Assembly (NCBI GenBank): GCA_003445715.1
Contig: DMCS01000070.1
Location: 1 to 19,933 of the forward strand
DNA length: 19,933 nt
Reading direction: 5' to 3'
Source: Candidatus Mesolinea sp.
Lineage (GTDB): Bacteria; Chloroflexota; Anaerolineae; Anaerolineales; Anaerolineaceae
The stretch's first letter is position 1; each line of letters starts with the position of its first letter. The position numbers and the translations under genes are program-made. This document shows, in pieces, positions 1-8,122 of this stretch. The notes under the pieces were generated by a model. That model was not told the origin of the DNA, did no database searches, and saw nothing but the letters and a program-made list of their open reading frames with translations.

Positions 1-22
1 ACCACTATATAAGACTTTACCC
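1..22. repeat. Terminal inverted repeat, left copy (probable insertion-sequence end)
   Basis: Positions 2-22 are the exact reverse complement of 19913-19933 (21 of 21 bases), and the match stops sharply at position 23. On the minus strand the sequence begins GGGTAAAGTC and continues TTATATAGTGG. It interrupts the res reading frame, adding one Gly codon and then TAA. A sequence shared by both window ends, with gene homology stopping at its edge, fits an insertion-sequence end. The pattern TAAAGTC..TATA resembles ends of the IS256 family, but this is only a resemblance. No transposase is visible. Confidence 0.6.
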
Positions 23-361
23 TGATGGGACTACAATAATGAACTTTGTCCATCCATACTTCTGATTTAACTCTAAAATAGTTCTCAGGTAGACATAGGT
101 TTTACCAGTCCCTGTCTCCATCTCAACAGTAAAATTGTAAGTTTCTTTCAAATCGTCTGTTGTAGATAAAGGAAGTCCATTTTTCTTTTGAATATCTTGT
201 AGATTTTCAAAAATTCTTTCGTTAGGAAGGTCTAATAAATTAGGGAATATCTGGAAAGTATAATCAAAAGGTTTTTTAGGTTGCCCTTTAAATAAGTCCA
301 CTACAGAATTTATGGAATCAATCTGGAAATCTAATTTGGGGTCAAATTTTAATCTTAGCAT
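17..361 (-). pseudogene. res: Type III restriction enzyme Res subunit, truncated N-terminal fragment
   Basis: This is the start of a type III restriction endonuclease, the ATP-dependent helicase/nuclease partner of Mod. The 114 codons hold an early FQIDSI segment (about residues 12-17) like the start of the SF2 helicase region, and a Walker A motif METGTGKT at residues 81-88. The next strand, FIIVVPS, is where the family normally continues into the helicase core. Here the frame instead enters the 21-bp terminal repeat and stops. Full-length Res proteins are about 900-1000 residues, so nearly all of the helicase and the whole PD-(D/E)XK nuclease are missing. It starts one base after the mod stop codon, so the two genes form an operon. 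Either an insertion sequence has disrupted it or the contig ends in one; the remainder may lie beyond the element. Confidence 0.85.
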
Positions 362-362
362 T

Positions 363-2219
363 TTATATTACCTTTAACCTGACGAAAGCGCTCAGATTTA
401 TTTTGTCATTATCCGTCAATGCATTGTCTAAAAAGACAAACTTTTTTCCTTTATATTTTGAAGTTCTTATTTCTTCTATAGTCTCGGGGCTAAATTTATC
501 TTTAAGAGATATATAAAAATCCAAATTTTGTTCTTCATCTTTTACATAGTAAAATTCATCGTCTTTAATCTTTATCTTTTCAATCTTGGAGTTTAAATTC
601 AGTCCTTCTTTTAACATTACTTCGTAAATAACATCAATCTCTTTCCAGCCAGAAACTAATGGTTGGTCAACAAAAATCCCTAGCCACTCTAAATATTTCT
701 TCTTTAATTCTTCTTTATTTTCGCTTGGGTCAAATTCAAACTCATCCTTAAGATTAAAGTTTGACTTATCAAGTTTAAAAACCTTAAATCCAAAATCCCG
801 TTCGCTATTCTCTTTCTTATATTTTTCTGATACTCTCCTCAATCTTTCAATGCAAATATCTGCAACCGTTGGGAATTCTTTTTTAACCTCTTCATCTTGA
901 ACTTCCTCATCAAGTTGAACAAGTATAAATTTTCTATTACCGCCATCTTCTTTGTTTAAATCCCAGACAGCATGACCAGTTGTGCCTGAGCCAGCAAAGA
1001 AGTCAAGAGTAATAGATTGTTTACCTGTCGCTAATTGTGCCAAAGTTTTTATCAATTTACTTGGTTTAGGGTTCAAATTATTAACTAAATTTTCATATTT
1101 TCCCCCAAAATTTTCTAAAAATTCTTCCTTACCCTCAGTAGTAGTCCCTTTTTCTACAAAAATTGAATAAGGAGTAACTTCTCTTTCCTCGTTTATAAAT
1201 ATTTTAATGGCTGGCACACTATCTAAATTTTTTCCCCAATATATTCTGCCATCTTTATCCAATTGCTCAAATTCTTCCTTTGATAGCTCGAATTGCCTTG
1301 TAAATTCTTTTCCACTCGGTGAGATTACCGTATAATAATATGGATGATTAGGATTTGATGCTTCTTCTCTTTTTGATATACTTCCTCCTTTATAGGGCCC
1401 TCTTGGGTCATTATCAGGGTTATTATATTCGTATTTGAATTGTGGTTTTTCTAACATTTTATTTAATATTAATTCTTTCTTAAAACCAACAAGTAGGTAT
1501 TCGTGATCTTTCCTAAAAGTCTTAACATTCTTCATTTTTCCCCAGCGTCCTTCACTTGCTTTTTTCCAAACAATAGTGTCGATTTGGTCTTCCCCGAAAA
1601 TCTCATCCATTATCATCCTCAAATGATGCACCTCGTGGTCATCGATAGAGATAAAAATAACCCCATCGTCTCTCAATAAACTTCTTGCTAAAAATAATCT
1701 CGGATAGATGAAATTAAGCCAGTCAGAGTGATACCGTCCGCTTGCTTCTGTATTTGTAGTAAGTTTTTTGCCTTCGCTGTCGATCTGCCCTGTTTTTTCT
1801 AAATAATCTTTTAATGGTTCTTTGAAATTATCACGATAAATAAAATCCTTACCCGTGTTATAGGGTGGGTCAATATATATCATTTTAACTTTACCAAAGT
1901 AAGGTTTAAGCATTAATTTCAGTGTCTCTAAATTTTCCCCAACAATAACAATGTTTTCTGTATTGTCAAAATCTATAGACCTTTCTTTATCAGGCTTCAG
2001 TGTTCCATAAGCAGGAGATTGAATAAGTTTATAAAGATTATTTTTCCCAGCCCAGTTGAAATAAAATCTATCATCTTCCTTTTCAATAATTTCACCGCTT
2101 AATAATGCCTTCAACTTCTCAAAATTGACTTTATTATCCTCAAAGACTTCAGGATAAATTACCTTTAAGCCTTCTTTAATATCAGTTTTTACTATTTTAT
2201 TTATTCTTTCAATGTCCAT
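363..2219 (-). CDS. mod: Type III restriction-modification DNA methyltransferase (Mod), N6-adenine
   Basis: This 618-residue protein is a site-specific adenine N6-methyltransferase that uses S-adenosylmethionine and also supplies sequence recognition to a type III complex. The catalytic motif IV DPPYNTG lies at residues 117-123. The SAM-binding motif [13 protein letters not shown], comes later at about 405-416. This order (IV before I) is the beta-class arrangement typical of type III Mod. The variable stretch between them is the expected target-recognition region. Length is normal for Mod. A GGAGG at 2227-2231 lies seven bases before the ATG, supporting this start. The gene is far more AT-rich than leuS and the Moco cluster, which suggests transfer. 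Its res partner is truncated, so Mod may act as an orphan methylase. The recognition sequence cannot be read from the protein. Confidence 0.93.
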   Translation of the reverse strand: MDIERINKIVKTDIKEGLKVIYPEVFEDNKVNFEKLKALLSGEIIEKEDDRFYFNWAGKNNLYKLIQSPAYGTLKPDKERSIDFDNTENIVIVGENLETLKLMLKPYFGKVKMIYIDPPYNTGKDFIYRDNFKEPLKDYLEKTGQIDSEGKKLTTNTEASGRYHSDWLNFIYPRLFLARSLLRDDGVIFISIDDHEVHHLRMIMDEIFGEDQIDTIVWKKASEGRWGKMKNVKTFRKDHEYLLVGFKKELILNKMLEKPQFKYEYNNPDNDPRGPYKGGSISKREEASNPNHPYYYTVISPSGKEFTRQFELSKEEFEQLDKDGRIYWGKNLDSVPAIKIFINEEREVTPYSIFVEKGTTTEGKEEFLENFGGKYENLVNNLNPKPSKLIKTLAQLATGKQSITLDFFAGSGTTGHAVWDLNKEDGGNRKFILVQLDEEVQDEEVKKEFPTVADICIERLRRVSEKYKKENSERDFGFKVFKLDKSNFNLKDEFEFDPSENKEELKKKYLEWLGIFVDQPLVSGWKEIDVIYEVMLKEGLNLNSKIEKIKIKDDEFYYVKDEEQNLDFYISLKDKFSPETIEEIRTSKYKGKKFVFLDNALTDNDKINLSAFVRLKVI

Positions 2220-2249
2220 TTTATTGCCTCCATATTAGAGCGCTTTTTC

Positions 2250-2343
2250 GCCTAACGTTCCCAGCATATACGACGTTGCGACCGAAGGGAGCAATGTCCC
2301 GAAGGGCAAAGGCGAAGCCTGTAGCGTATATGCTGTGTTAGGC
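2250..2343. other. attC-like integron recombination site
   Basis: This is a 94-bp imperfect palindrome bounded by GCCTAAC (2250-2256, fits RYYYAAC) and GTTAGGC (2337-2343, fits GTTRRRY), the conserved outer simple sites of attC. Inside them CAGCATATACG (2262-2272) pairs exactly with CGTATATGCTG (2325-2335). The spacers between outer and inner arms are unequal (5 bases against 1), as expected for attC unpaired spacer and extrahelical bases. It lies 18 bp past the stop of a GNAT fragment, the usual place for a cassette attC, and 30 bp before the mod start codon. No integron integrase is present, so this would be a CALIN-type or relic site. Similar-looking intergenic palindromes without integron function are the main alternative. 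Confidence 0.6.
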
Positions 2344-2361
2344 GAAGTTTGGGATTTATAT

Positions 2362-2508
2362 TCATAGTTCTAACCTCATAAGTGGAAACTCTTTGTCGTC
2401 GTTATATACCCTAAACCCATTTCTCAAATAAAACTCCACAGGTCCAAACGGATTCTCTGAGGTGCCTTTCCTTGCAAACGTTTCAATTGCCTTTACCCCT
2501 CTTTTCCT
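2362..2508 (-). pseudogene. GNAT-family acetyltransferase, C-terminal remnant
   Basis: A 48-codon open frame on the minus strand ends at a TGA (2362-2364) and is closed upstream by another TGA (2509-2511). Its translation holds ARKGTSENPFGP, VEFYLRNGFR and ends FPLMRLEL, a pattern seen at the C-terminus of GNAT N-acetyltransferases (the acetyl-CoA fold's last strands, with the YLRNGF segment). The acetyl-CoA pyrophosphate-binding motif and N-terminal half, about 100 residues, are absent, and the DNA upstream is low-complexity AT-rich sequence. It has no plausible start codon or ribosome-binding site. It is a decayed gene whose 3' end abuts the attC-like site in cassette orientation. Confidence 0.7.
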
Positions 2509-2656
2509 CAATTATAGATGAATTTCTTATAATCAGCAATCATCATTTTAGAAGTTTTTTTACGTCATTCTATCATTTTTCGATTACTATCCTTTCATTC
2601 CTTCATTTCAATTATTTTATACTCCCGTTACATTTTCATTTTATACCCACCATTTG

Positions 2657-2665
2657 TGATAAAAT
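2657..2665 (+). promoter_or_regulatory. Putative extended -10 promoter for the leuS leader
   Basis: TGA followed by TAAAAT (2660-2665) fits an extended -10 element (TGN then the hexamer). Transcription would begin near 2672, exactly where the T-box leader must start. No convincing -35 hexamer is seen 17 bp upstream, which is common for extended -10 promoters. Confidence 0.45.
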
Positions 2666-2672
2666 CACGCTC

Positions 2673-2919
2673 TGAAACACTACGAGAGGAGTACTAAGCC
2701 ATCCGCCAGAGAGCCGGCACATACGCTGCAAGCTGGCACGCGACTGCGGAGCGCACAGGCCCAACTCGCCTTTCACCTCCGCGTGAGGGGTGGCAGCAGT
2801 GAACACAGTAGCTGCTGACGGAGTCGCCCGTTATCGCAAGCCAAGCTGCCCGTTCACGCGGGAAGCAGGGTGGTACCGCGAAACCTCCTTTCGTCCCTGC
2901 GCGAAAGGACTTTTGTTTT
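2673..2919 (+). promoter_or_regulatory. T-box riboswitch, leucine-responsive, controlling leuS
   Basis: The canonical T-box AGGGTGGTACCGCG is at 2867-2880. The leader shows the usual Stem I landmarks: GAGGAGTA near the 5' end, AGAGAGCCGG for the distal part, and TCCGC pairing with GCGGA. A CTC at 2765-2767 in the context AACTCGCC is the likely specifier codon, agreeing with leucine. GCAGGG (2865-2870) can pair with CCCTGC (2895-2900) to form the antiterminator, which excludes the terminator at 2886-2919. Uncharged tRNA-Leu would bind the specifier and the T-box bulge and allow read-through into leuS. The specifier assignment is inference from position and neighbour; the T-box itself is clear. 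Confidence 0.93.
2886..2919 (+). terminator. T-box attenuator (intrinsic terminator)
   Basis: TCCTTTCG (2886-2893) pairs perfectly with CGAAAGGA (2902-2909) across an 8-base loop, followed by CTTTTGTTTT. The loop bases CCCTGC are also the antiterminator's 3' strand, so the two structures are mutually exclusive. This makes the leader a transcriptional T-box rather than a translational one. Confidence 0.88.
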
Positions 2920-2932
2920 AAGGAGCAAGAAG

Positions 2933-5389
2933 ATGATCGACATAACCAGCATTCCTCCATATAAACCTGAAGAAATCGAGCCTAAGTGGCAATCCCGCTG
3001 GGAAGCCGACGGCCTCTACCACGCCGACCCAGACCCGAAGCACACCAAGTTTTACGCGCTCACCATGCTCCCCTATCCTTCCGGCGACCTGCACATTGGC
3101 CATTGGTATGCGATGACCCCCTCCGACGCCCGTGCGCGCTTCAAGCGCATGCAGGGCTATAACGTGTTCTTCCCTATCGGCTTCGATGCCTTTGGGCTGC
3201 CCGCCGAAAACGCCGCCATCAAGCATCAGATCCATCCCAAGCAGTGGACTTATGCCAATATCGAGCGCATGCGTACACAGCTGCGCTCCATGGGCAACAT
3301 GTTCGATTGGCGCAGCGAGGTGGTTACCTCTGACCCCGAATACTACCGCTGGACGCAGTGGTTTTTCGTCCAGTTCTTCAAGCACAACTTGGCTTATCAA
3401 ATGGAGGCGCCGGTGGATTTCTGCCCTAATTGCAATACCACCCTGGCACGCGAGCAAGTTCAGGGCGAAGACCGCCACTGCGAGCGCTGCGGCACGCCCG
3501 TGATCAAGAAGAACCTGAAGCAGTGGCTCTTCCGTATCACCAACTACGCTGAAGAGCTACTGGATTTTTCCGATATCGATTGGCCTGAGACCATCAAAAC
3601 GCTGCAAACCAACTGGATCGGGCGCTCCAAAGGTGCTTATATCACCTTCAAAACTGAGAGCGGCGAGCCTATCGAGGTCTTCACCACCCGGCCGGATACG
3701 CTTTGGGGTGCGACTTTCCTGGTGCTTGCCCCTGAGCATCCATTGGTGAACCAGATTACTACCCCCGAGCAAGCTGAGATAGTAGCAGCTTATCAGGAGC
3801 AAGCTATGCGCCAATCGGATATTCAGCGCGAGGCAGCCACCCGCGAAAAGACGGGCGTCTTTACGGGTGCCTACGCCATTAACCATGCCACAAGCGAACG
3901 CATTCCAATCTGGATCGCTGACTACGTGCTGATGACTTACGGCACGGGGGCGATCATGTCTGTGCCGGCACATGACCAGCGCGACTTTGAGTTTGCGCGC
4001 CAATTTGACCTGCCTATCCGCGTGGTCATCCAGCCAGAAGGTGCTCCCGAGCTTGCTCCAGAGGAAATGACCGCGGCTGTGGAAGCGTATGGCACGATGG
4101 TCAACTCTGGCTTGCTCTCTGGCACAGCTGCCGACAAAAGTCTTGAGACAGCCGTTGCTTTCATTGAGCAGATGGGCATCGGGCGCGGCGCGGTAACTTA
4201 CCGCCTGCATGACTGGTTGATCTCCCGTCAGCGCTATTGGGGCGCGCCCATCCCGATAATTTACTGCCCCAAATGCGGCACAGTGCCCGTGCCCGAAGAC
4301 CAGCTGCCGGTATTGCTGCCGGATGACGTGGAATGGCTGCCCACGGGCGAAAGCCCGCTCAAGCTGCACCCCACTTGGCGCTTCACCACCTGCCCGGTCT
4401 GCGGCGGGCCAGCCGAGCGCGAAACAGATACGATGGACACCTTCATGTGCTCTAGCTGGTATTACATGCGCTACCTCAGCCCGCATTACGACCAGTATCC
4501 GTTCGATCCGCAGCTGTATCGCTATTGGATGCCTGTGGATACCTATACCGGCGGCAGTGAGCACGCCACTATGCACCTAATGTATGTGCGCTTTTTCCAT
4601 AAAGCCGCTCGCGACTGCGGCATCACCACCGGGCGTGAGCCCATGCGCCAGTTGCGCAACCAAGGGATGGTGCTGGGAGAAGACGGTGAAAAAATGTCTA
4701 AGAGCCGCGGTAATGTGATTGCGCCGGATGACCTGGTGCAGCGCTATGGCGCCGATACGGTGCGCTCTTACCTGATGTTCTTCTCCCGCTGGGAAGTGGG
4801 CGGCCCATGGAACAGCAGCGGCATCGAGGGTAACTCCCGCTGGCTGCGGCGTGTTTGGGCGACGCTGCTCGAACCAGCCGATGGCGGCGCTTCCCGTGAG
4901 GTGCTGCGCGCTCTGCGGCGCAAGACCCACCAAACCCTGCGGGCAGTAACTTATGACTACGAAAACTTTGAGTTCAACACAATCATCTCCAGCCTGATGG
5001 AGCTGCTCAACGAGATGGGACGCGCCAAAGCTACCGGAGCCTTCGGCACGCCAGAATGGGATGAAGCAGTGGATATTTACCTGAGGATGCTAGCCCCCGT
5101 CTGCCCGCACATTGCTGAGGAGCTGTGGGAGCGTTTGGGCAAGCCCTATTCCATTCACACGCAAGCCTGGCCGCAGGTGGATGAGGAAGCCGCCCGGGAT
5201 GAAGAAATCACACTGGTGGTGCAGGTAAACGGCAAGCTGCGCGATCGCATCCAGGTGCCGCTGGGGATTAGCGACGCTGAAGCCGAGCAAAAAGCACTCG
5301 CCAGCCCAGCCGTTCAGCAGGCACTGGCTGGCAGACAAGTGCGCAAGGTGATTGTGGTACCCGGGAAATTGGTGAATATCGTCGTTTGA
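2933..5389 (+). CDS. leuS: Leucyl-tRNA synthetase
   Basis: LeuS attaches leucine to tRNA-Leu in the cytoplasm, a class Ia synthetase reaction using ATP. The 818 residues hold the HIGH motif at 54-57 (SGDLHIGHWYAM), a cysteine pattern CPNC...CERC in the zinc-ribbon region, a large CP1 editing insertion with the VFTTRPDTLWGATF segment, a second Cys pair region (CPKCG, CPVCGG), KMSKS at 587-591 and a C-terminal anticodon-binding domain. Length matches bacterial LeuS. The ATG at 2933 is chosen because AAGGAG (2920-2925 region) precedes it; the frame stays open upstream to a GTG inside the T-box, which is not a credible start. Expression is controlled by the T-box leader directly upstream, and a strong terminator follows. 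Confidence 0.98.
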   Translation: MIDITSIPPYKPEEIEPKWQSRWEADGLYHADPDPKHTKFYALTMLPYPSGDLHIGHWYAMTPSDARARFKRMQGYNVFFPIGFDAFGLPAENAAIKHQIHPKQWTYANIERMRTQLRSMGNMFDWRSEVVTSDPEYYRWTQWFFVQFFKHNLAYQMEAPVDFCPNCNTTLAREQVQGEDRHCERCGTPVIKKNLKQWLFRITNYAEELLDFSDIDWPETIKTLQTNWIGRSKGAYITFKTESGEPIEVFTTRPDTLWGATFLVLAPEHPLVNQITTPEQAEIVAAYQEQAMRQSDIQREAATREKTGVFTGAYAINHATSERIPIWIADYVLMTYGTGAIMSVPAHDQRDFEFARQFDLPIRVVIQPEGAPELAPEEMTAAVEAYGTMVNSGLLSGTAADKSLETAVAFIEQMGIGRGAVTYRLHDWLISRQRYWGAPIPIIYCPKCGTVPVPEDQLPVLLPDDVEWLPTGESPLKLHPTWRFTTCPVCGGPAERETDTMDTFMCSSWYYMRYLSPHYDQYPFDPQLYRYWMPVDTYTGGSEHATMHLMYVRFFHKAARDCGITTGREPMRQLRNQGMVLGEDGEKMSKSRGNVIAPDDLVQRYGADTVRSYLMFFSRWEVGGPWNSSGIEGNSRWLRRVWATLLEPADGGASREVLRALRRKTHQTLRAVTYDYENFEFNTIISSLMELLNEMGRAKATGAFGTPEWDEAVDIYLRMLAPVCPHIAEELWERLGKPYSIHTQAWPQVDEEAARDEEITLVVQVNGKLRDRIQVPLGISDAEAEQKALASPAVQQALAGRQVRKVIVVPGKLVNIVV

Positions 5390-5418
5390 CGAAAAACTAA
5401 AGGATCATAAAGCTATCA

Positions 5419-5451
5419 ACACAGCGGATCACGCGATCCGCTGTGTGTTTT
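5419..5451. terminator. Intrinsic terminator after leuS
   Basis: A perfect 12-bp stem, ACACAGCGGATC (5419-5430) with GATCCGCTGTGT (5435-5446) around ACGC, is followed by GTTTT. It ends leuS. The T-run overlaps the stop codon region of the convergent small membrane protein gene, so on the other strand it may also end that transcript, although no equal T-run is seen there. Confidence 0.9.
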
Positions 5452-5788
5452 ATGCTGCCGGTTGCGGCTTTACGCCAAAAATAATCCCAACGAGCCCTAG
5501 GACAATTTCGATAGCAGCTAACCACACGGGCTCATACCCAAGCGCCAGGTTAGGGATCAGGGCAGAAACGCCGGACCAAATCAAAAAGGCCCCGTAAATG
5601 ACCAGCGAGCGTCCCAGGACGTTTTCCCGCTTTTGGCTGATGTATATACCCATACCTCCCAGCAGCAGCATGGCGAAGCCATTTGCCGTAGACTGGCTAA
5701 TCAACGATCCAGCACCCGTGAGCGATATAATACCTTTGAGAATAAAGAAAATCCCAAAAACTATCAGCAATGTTTTCTTGTTCATCAT
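5450..5788 (-). CDS. Small multi-pass membrane protein, unknown function
   Basis: This 112-residue hydrophobic protein has about four predicted membrane segments: LLIVFGIFFILKGIISL near the N-terminus, GFAMLLLGGMGIYI, SLVIYGAFLIWSGVSALI and WLAAIEIVLGLVGIIFGV. A short basic loop (QKRENVLGR) sits between the second and third. No catalytic motif or known domain is recognised. Two adjacent ATG codons are possible starts; AGAGGTG lies 3 bases before the first and 6 before the second (start at 5785), so the second is likelier. It lies 65 bp downstream of mnmA in the same direction and may be co-transcribed with it. Its stop codon overlaps the leuS terminator tail. Confidence 0.7.
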   Translation of the reverse strand: MMNKKTLLIVFGIFFILKGIISLTGAGSLISQSTANGFAMLLLGGMGIYISQKRENVLGRSLVIYGAFLIWSGVSALIPNLALGYEPVWLAAIEIVLGLVGIIFGVKPQPAA

Positions 5789-5853
5789 GCACCTCTGTGA
5801 GATATATTTTAACTGATTATCAGAATATTCCCAGCGAGGTTGGCAAATACGCT

Positions 5854-6930
5854 CTAAGCCATCATCTCAGCTTGGTTTATCCAGCCGCCGCCTAGCACCT
5901 TTTCGCCCTGGTAAAACACAGCCAACTGGCCAGGGGTGATATCGCGCAAAGGCTTTGCAAATTGCACCATAGCACTGCCATCCGGCTGAACTTCGATCTG
6001 CGCCAGCGCGGGCACAGCCTTGAAGCGGATCTTCACCTCTGCCTCGAAGTGCTCTGCCGGCGGGTTCCCAGCAATCCAATTGATCTCGCGCACCTGCATG
6101 CTATCCGCTCCGAGTTCTGCTTTGGTGCCGACCACCAAGCGGTTGTGCTCCACATCTTTTTGGTAGACGTACAGCGCCTGCGCTGCCGGCGGGAGCCCTT
6201 TGCGCTGACCAATGGTATAAAACGCCAAGCCGTTGTGCTTCCCAAGCACTTTGCCTTGAACGTTGACAATCTCCCCGGGCCGCACAGCTTGGGGAGCATA
6301 CTCTCTGAGGAAGTCGCGATAATCGCGCTTGCCTAAGAAGCACAAATCCTGGCTTTCCGGCGCATCCGCCGCAGGCAGCCGGCGCTCGTGGGCTATCTGG
6401 CGCACTTCCACTTTGGTGTACTCCCCGAGCGGGAAAAGTGTATGCGCCAAATGCTGCTGAGTGAGCAGGCTGAGGAAATAGGTCTGGTCTTTGCTGGGAT
6501 CGGCGCCTTTCCAGAGCTCGTAGGTGCCATCTATGCCTTTGCGCAGGCGGGCGTAGTGCCCGGTGGCAATCGCCTCCGCGCCAATGGACTGGGCGAAGTG
6601 CCACAGGTAATCCCATTTGAGGTAACGGTTGCAATAGACGCACGGGTTAGGTGTATCCCCGCGGCTGTAGCCATCCAAAAAGCGCTGTACGACCGCTTGG
6701 CGGAATTCTTGCTGAGCATCCAACACGTAAAAAGGAATGCCGAGCTGTTGGGCTAACTGTGCCGCAAGCTCACGGGTTTGGGGCGTGCAGCAGCGGTTCT
6801 CTTCTTCGCAGCCAGGCGCACTCCATAAGCGCATGGTCGCACCAACGACTTCGTAACCCTGCTCCACGAGCAAGGCAGCAGCCACCGAGCTATCCACTCC
6901 ACCGCTTAATGCGACGACGACTTTTGTCAT
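5854..6930 (-). CDS. mnmA: tRNA-specific 2-thiouridylase MnmA
   Basis: MnmA activates U34 of tRNA-Glu, -Gln and -Lys with ATP and transfers sulfur to make 2-thiouridine. The 358 residues show the N-type ATP pyrophosphatase PP-loop SGGVDSS at 9-15, the catalytic Cys97 in TPNPCVYCNRY, ATGHYARL near 122-129, the SKDQTYFLSLL segment at about 146-156 and the second catalytic Cys197 in ESQDLCFLG. The C-terminal part is the usual beta-barrel domain, with TIGQRKGL and VLGGGWI close to the end. Length is normal. AAGG in the sequence GTAAGGATTAACC precedes the ATG at suitable spacing. It is not linked to other tRNA-modification genes here; the sulfur donor is not visible. Confidence 0.97.
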   Translation of the reverse strand: MTKVVVALSGGVDSSVAAALLVEQGYEVVGATMRLWSAPGCEEENRCCTPQTRELAAQLAQQLGIPFYVLDAQQEFRQAVVQRFLDGYSRGDTPNPCVYCNRYLKWDYLWHFAQSIGAEAIATGHYARLRKGIDGTYELWKGADPSKDQTYFLSLLTQQHLAHTLFPLGEYTKVEVRQIAHERRLPAADAPESQDLCFLGKRDYRDFLREYAPQAVRPGEIVNVQGKVLGKHNGLAFYTIGQRKGLPPAAQALYVYQKDVEHNRLVVGTKAELGADSMQVREINWIAGNPPAEHFEAEVKIRFKAVPALAQIEVQPDGSAMVQFAKPLRDITPGQLAVFYQGEKVLGGGWINQAEMMA

Positions 6931-7291
6931 GGTTAATCCTTACAACCTGAAATTTGACACTTATAACGTAAATAAATGCTTCCCGCAGCAAGTTGCGGAG
7001 AAATGCCCACTTTTGATTATACCTGAGGGCGCTTTTGCCAGTGAGTTTATCTGATCAAATGACACAAACCTTAGTTAGTAAGAATACCTCTTTTATCAAG
7101 CAGAATGAGGAGAACATAAATTACTTTGTGAATTATTTATAATGCCTTCAAGCTCACCATGTTTCCACTCAGATATCCGAACGGAACAGAATGTTATACT
7201 AAAAAAATAAGATGCAGAGAACATTGTGGGAAACAGGTATGCACAGATTTTCTGGCATACCCCTTTCAAAGTTTATATAAGGAGGTCAGCG
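6931..7291. other. Intergenic region between mnmA and the 7292 gene (divergent)
   Basis: No gene is seen in these 361 bp. It contains a small hairpin, CCGCA-N6-TGCGG, near the mnmA side, a TATAAT at 7138-7143 without a matching -35, and a TGT-TATACT extended -10 candidate at 7192-7200. The 15-mer at 7100-7114 (GCAGAATGAGGAGAA) recurs at 18808-18822. Promoters for both divergent genes must lie here. Confidence 0.5.
7192..7200 (+). promoter_or_regulatory. Putative extended -10 element
   Basis: TGT followed by TATACT (7195-7200) fits an extended -10 pattern about 90 bp upstream of the 7292 start codon. No -35 is evident. The assignment rests on the hexamer alone. Confidence 0.3.
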
Positions 7292-8092
7292 ATGTGGAAT
7301 TCGATTTGGCAGTTCTTTATCGCAATCTATAGCAATCCTAACGTTGAGGGCATAGGCATCGCCCTCATCATGGGCGCGATCTGGCTAGCCATCTTCCGCA
7401 TGCCATTGGGGAAGCAGCCGCGTCTGTGGACTTTTTTAGCGGTTGGCGCTTTGCTCTTTGGCCCGACCATCGGCTTACTGCAATTCCCACTCCAAATATT
7501 TTCTATGCAGGCTCTTTTCCAAGCTTGGGGCGCCGAGATTTGGCAGGAGCGCTTGCTCGTATCTGAAATCCCAGCTATGCTTATCACCGGATTTGTACAG
7601 GAAGGCATCAAACTCGTGCCTGTGTTGATCTATCGCAAGCGCCGTCAGCCACTTCCTGACCGTGAAGCGCTCCTGGCTGGGGCAGCTGTGGGCGCCGGCT
7701 TCGGCATCTTCGAAGCTGCCTGGCTACTCAACCAAGTTTTTACCACAGGTTTTAGCTTGCCTGCCTTTCGATTACAGGGATGGCAAGCTTCCTTATCGTT
7801 TTGGGAGAGGCTGTTCATCGTTGGTTTTCATACCAGCACCACCGCATTAGCAGCCTATTGGTTCAACAGAGGCAAAGGCAGCCGCGCTTATCTGGCCATC
7901 GCGCTTTTCCATAGCATCATGAACTATGGTGTAATCCTGGCTGCAGCAGGCGTGTTCACCATAGTACAAACTGAGATTTACATTACGGTGCTGTGTGCCA
8001 TCATGATTGGTGCAGCGCTCTGGCTGCGCTGGCACGATCGCCCAGCCGAGCCGACCTTAGCAAGCCCGCCTGAAGCCGGCGCACCGGCTTAA
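7292..8092 (+). CDS. Multi-pass membrane protein, PrsW/YhfC-like intramembrane protease candidate
   Basis: The 266-residue protein has about eight hydrophobic segments and conserved-looking polar motifs inside them: GFVQEGIKLVPV, then GAGFGIFEAAW, then FWERLFIVGFHTSTTAL, then ALFHSIMNYG. This series (E..K, GxGFgxxE, ER...H, H...N) matches the order of active-site residues in the PrsW/YhfC relatives of CAAX/Abi-type intramembrane proteases. The first motif has Gln-Glu rather than the usual Glu-Glu. No substrate can be inferred. The start is the ATG at 7292 because AAGGAGGT (7279-7286) lies five bases before it; the frame is open 22 codons further upstream but without a ribosome-binding site. 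It stands alone and converges on the Moco cluster. A plain membrane protein of unknown role is the alternative. Confidence 0.65.
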   Translation: MWNSIWQFFIAIYSNPNVEGIGIALIMGAIWLAIFRMPLGKQPRLWTFLAVGALLFGPTIGLLQFPLQIFSMQALFQAWGAEIWQERLLVSEIPAMLITGFVQEGIKLVPVLIYRKRRQPLPDREALLAGAAVGAGFGIFEAAWLLNQVFTTGFSLPAFRLQGWQASLSFWERLFIVGFHTSTTALAAYWFNRGKGSRAYLAIALFHSIMNYGVILAAAGVFTIVQTEIYITVLCAIMIGAALWLRWHDRPAEPTLASPPEAGAPA

Positions 8093-8122
8093 ATCTACCT
8101 CTTGAATACTTCTAGCTTAATC

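Noticed and set aside
2472..2675. 67-codon open frame on the plus strand
   Set aside because: Low-complexity AT-rich Phe/Leu/His-rich translation overlapping the GNAT remnant and the leuS promoter; no ribosome-binding site.
2870..2932. Earlier GTG start for leuS
   Set aside because: It lies within the T-box sequence itself, upstream of the attenuator; the ATG at 2933 has its own AAGGAG.
3557..4576. 339-codon antisense frame within leuS
   Set aside because: A shadow of the GC-rich leuS coding sequence; no domain or start signal.
8073..8090. Hairpin AAGCCGG-CGCA-CCGGCTT at the end of the 7292 gene as a terminator
   Set aside because: The 7-bp stem is perfect but no T-run follows on either strand and it lies in the coding end; a role is possible but unsupported.
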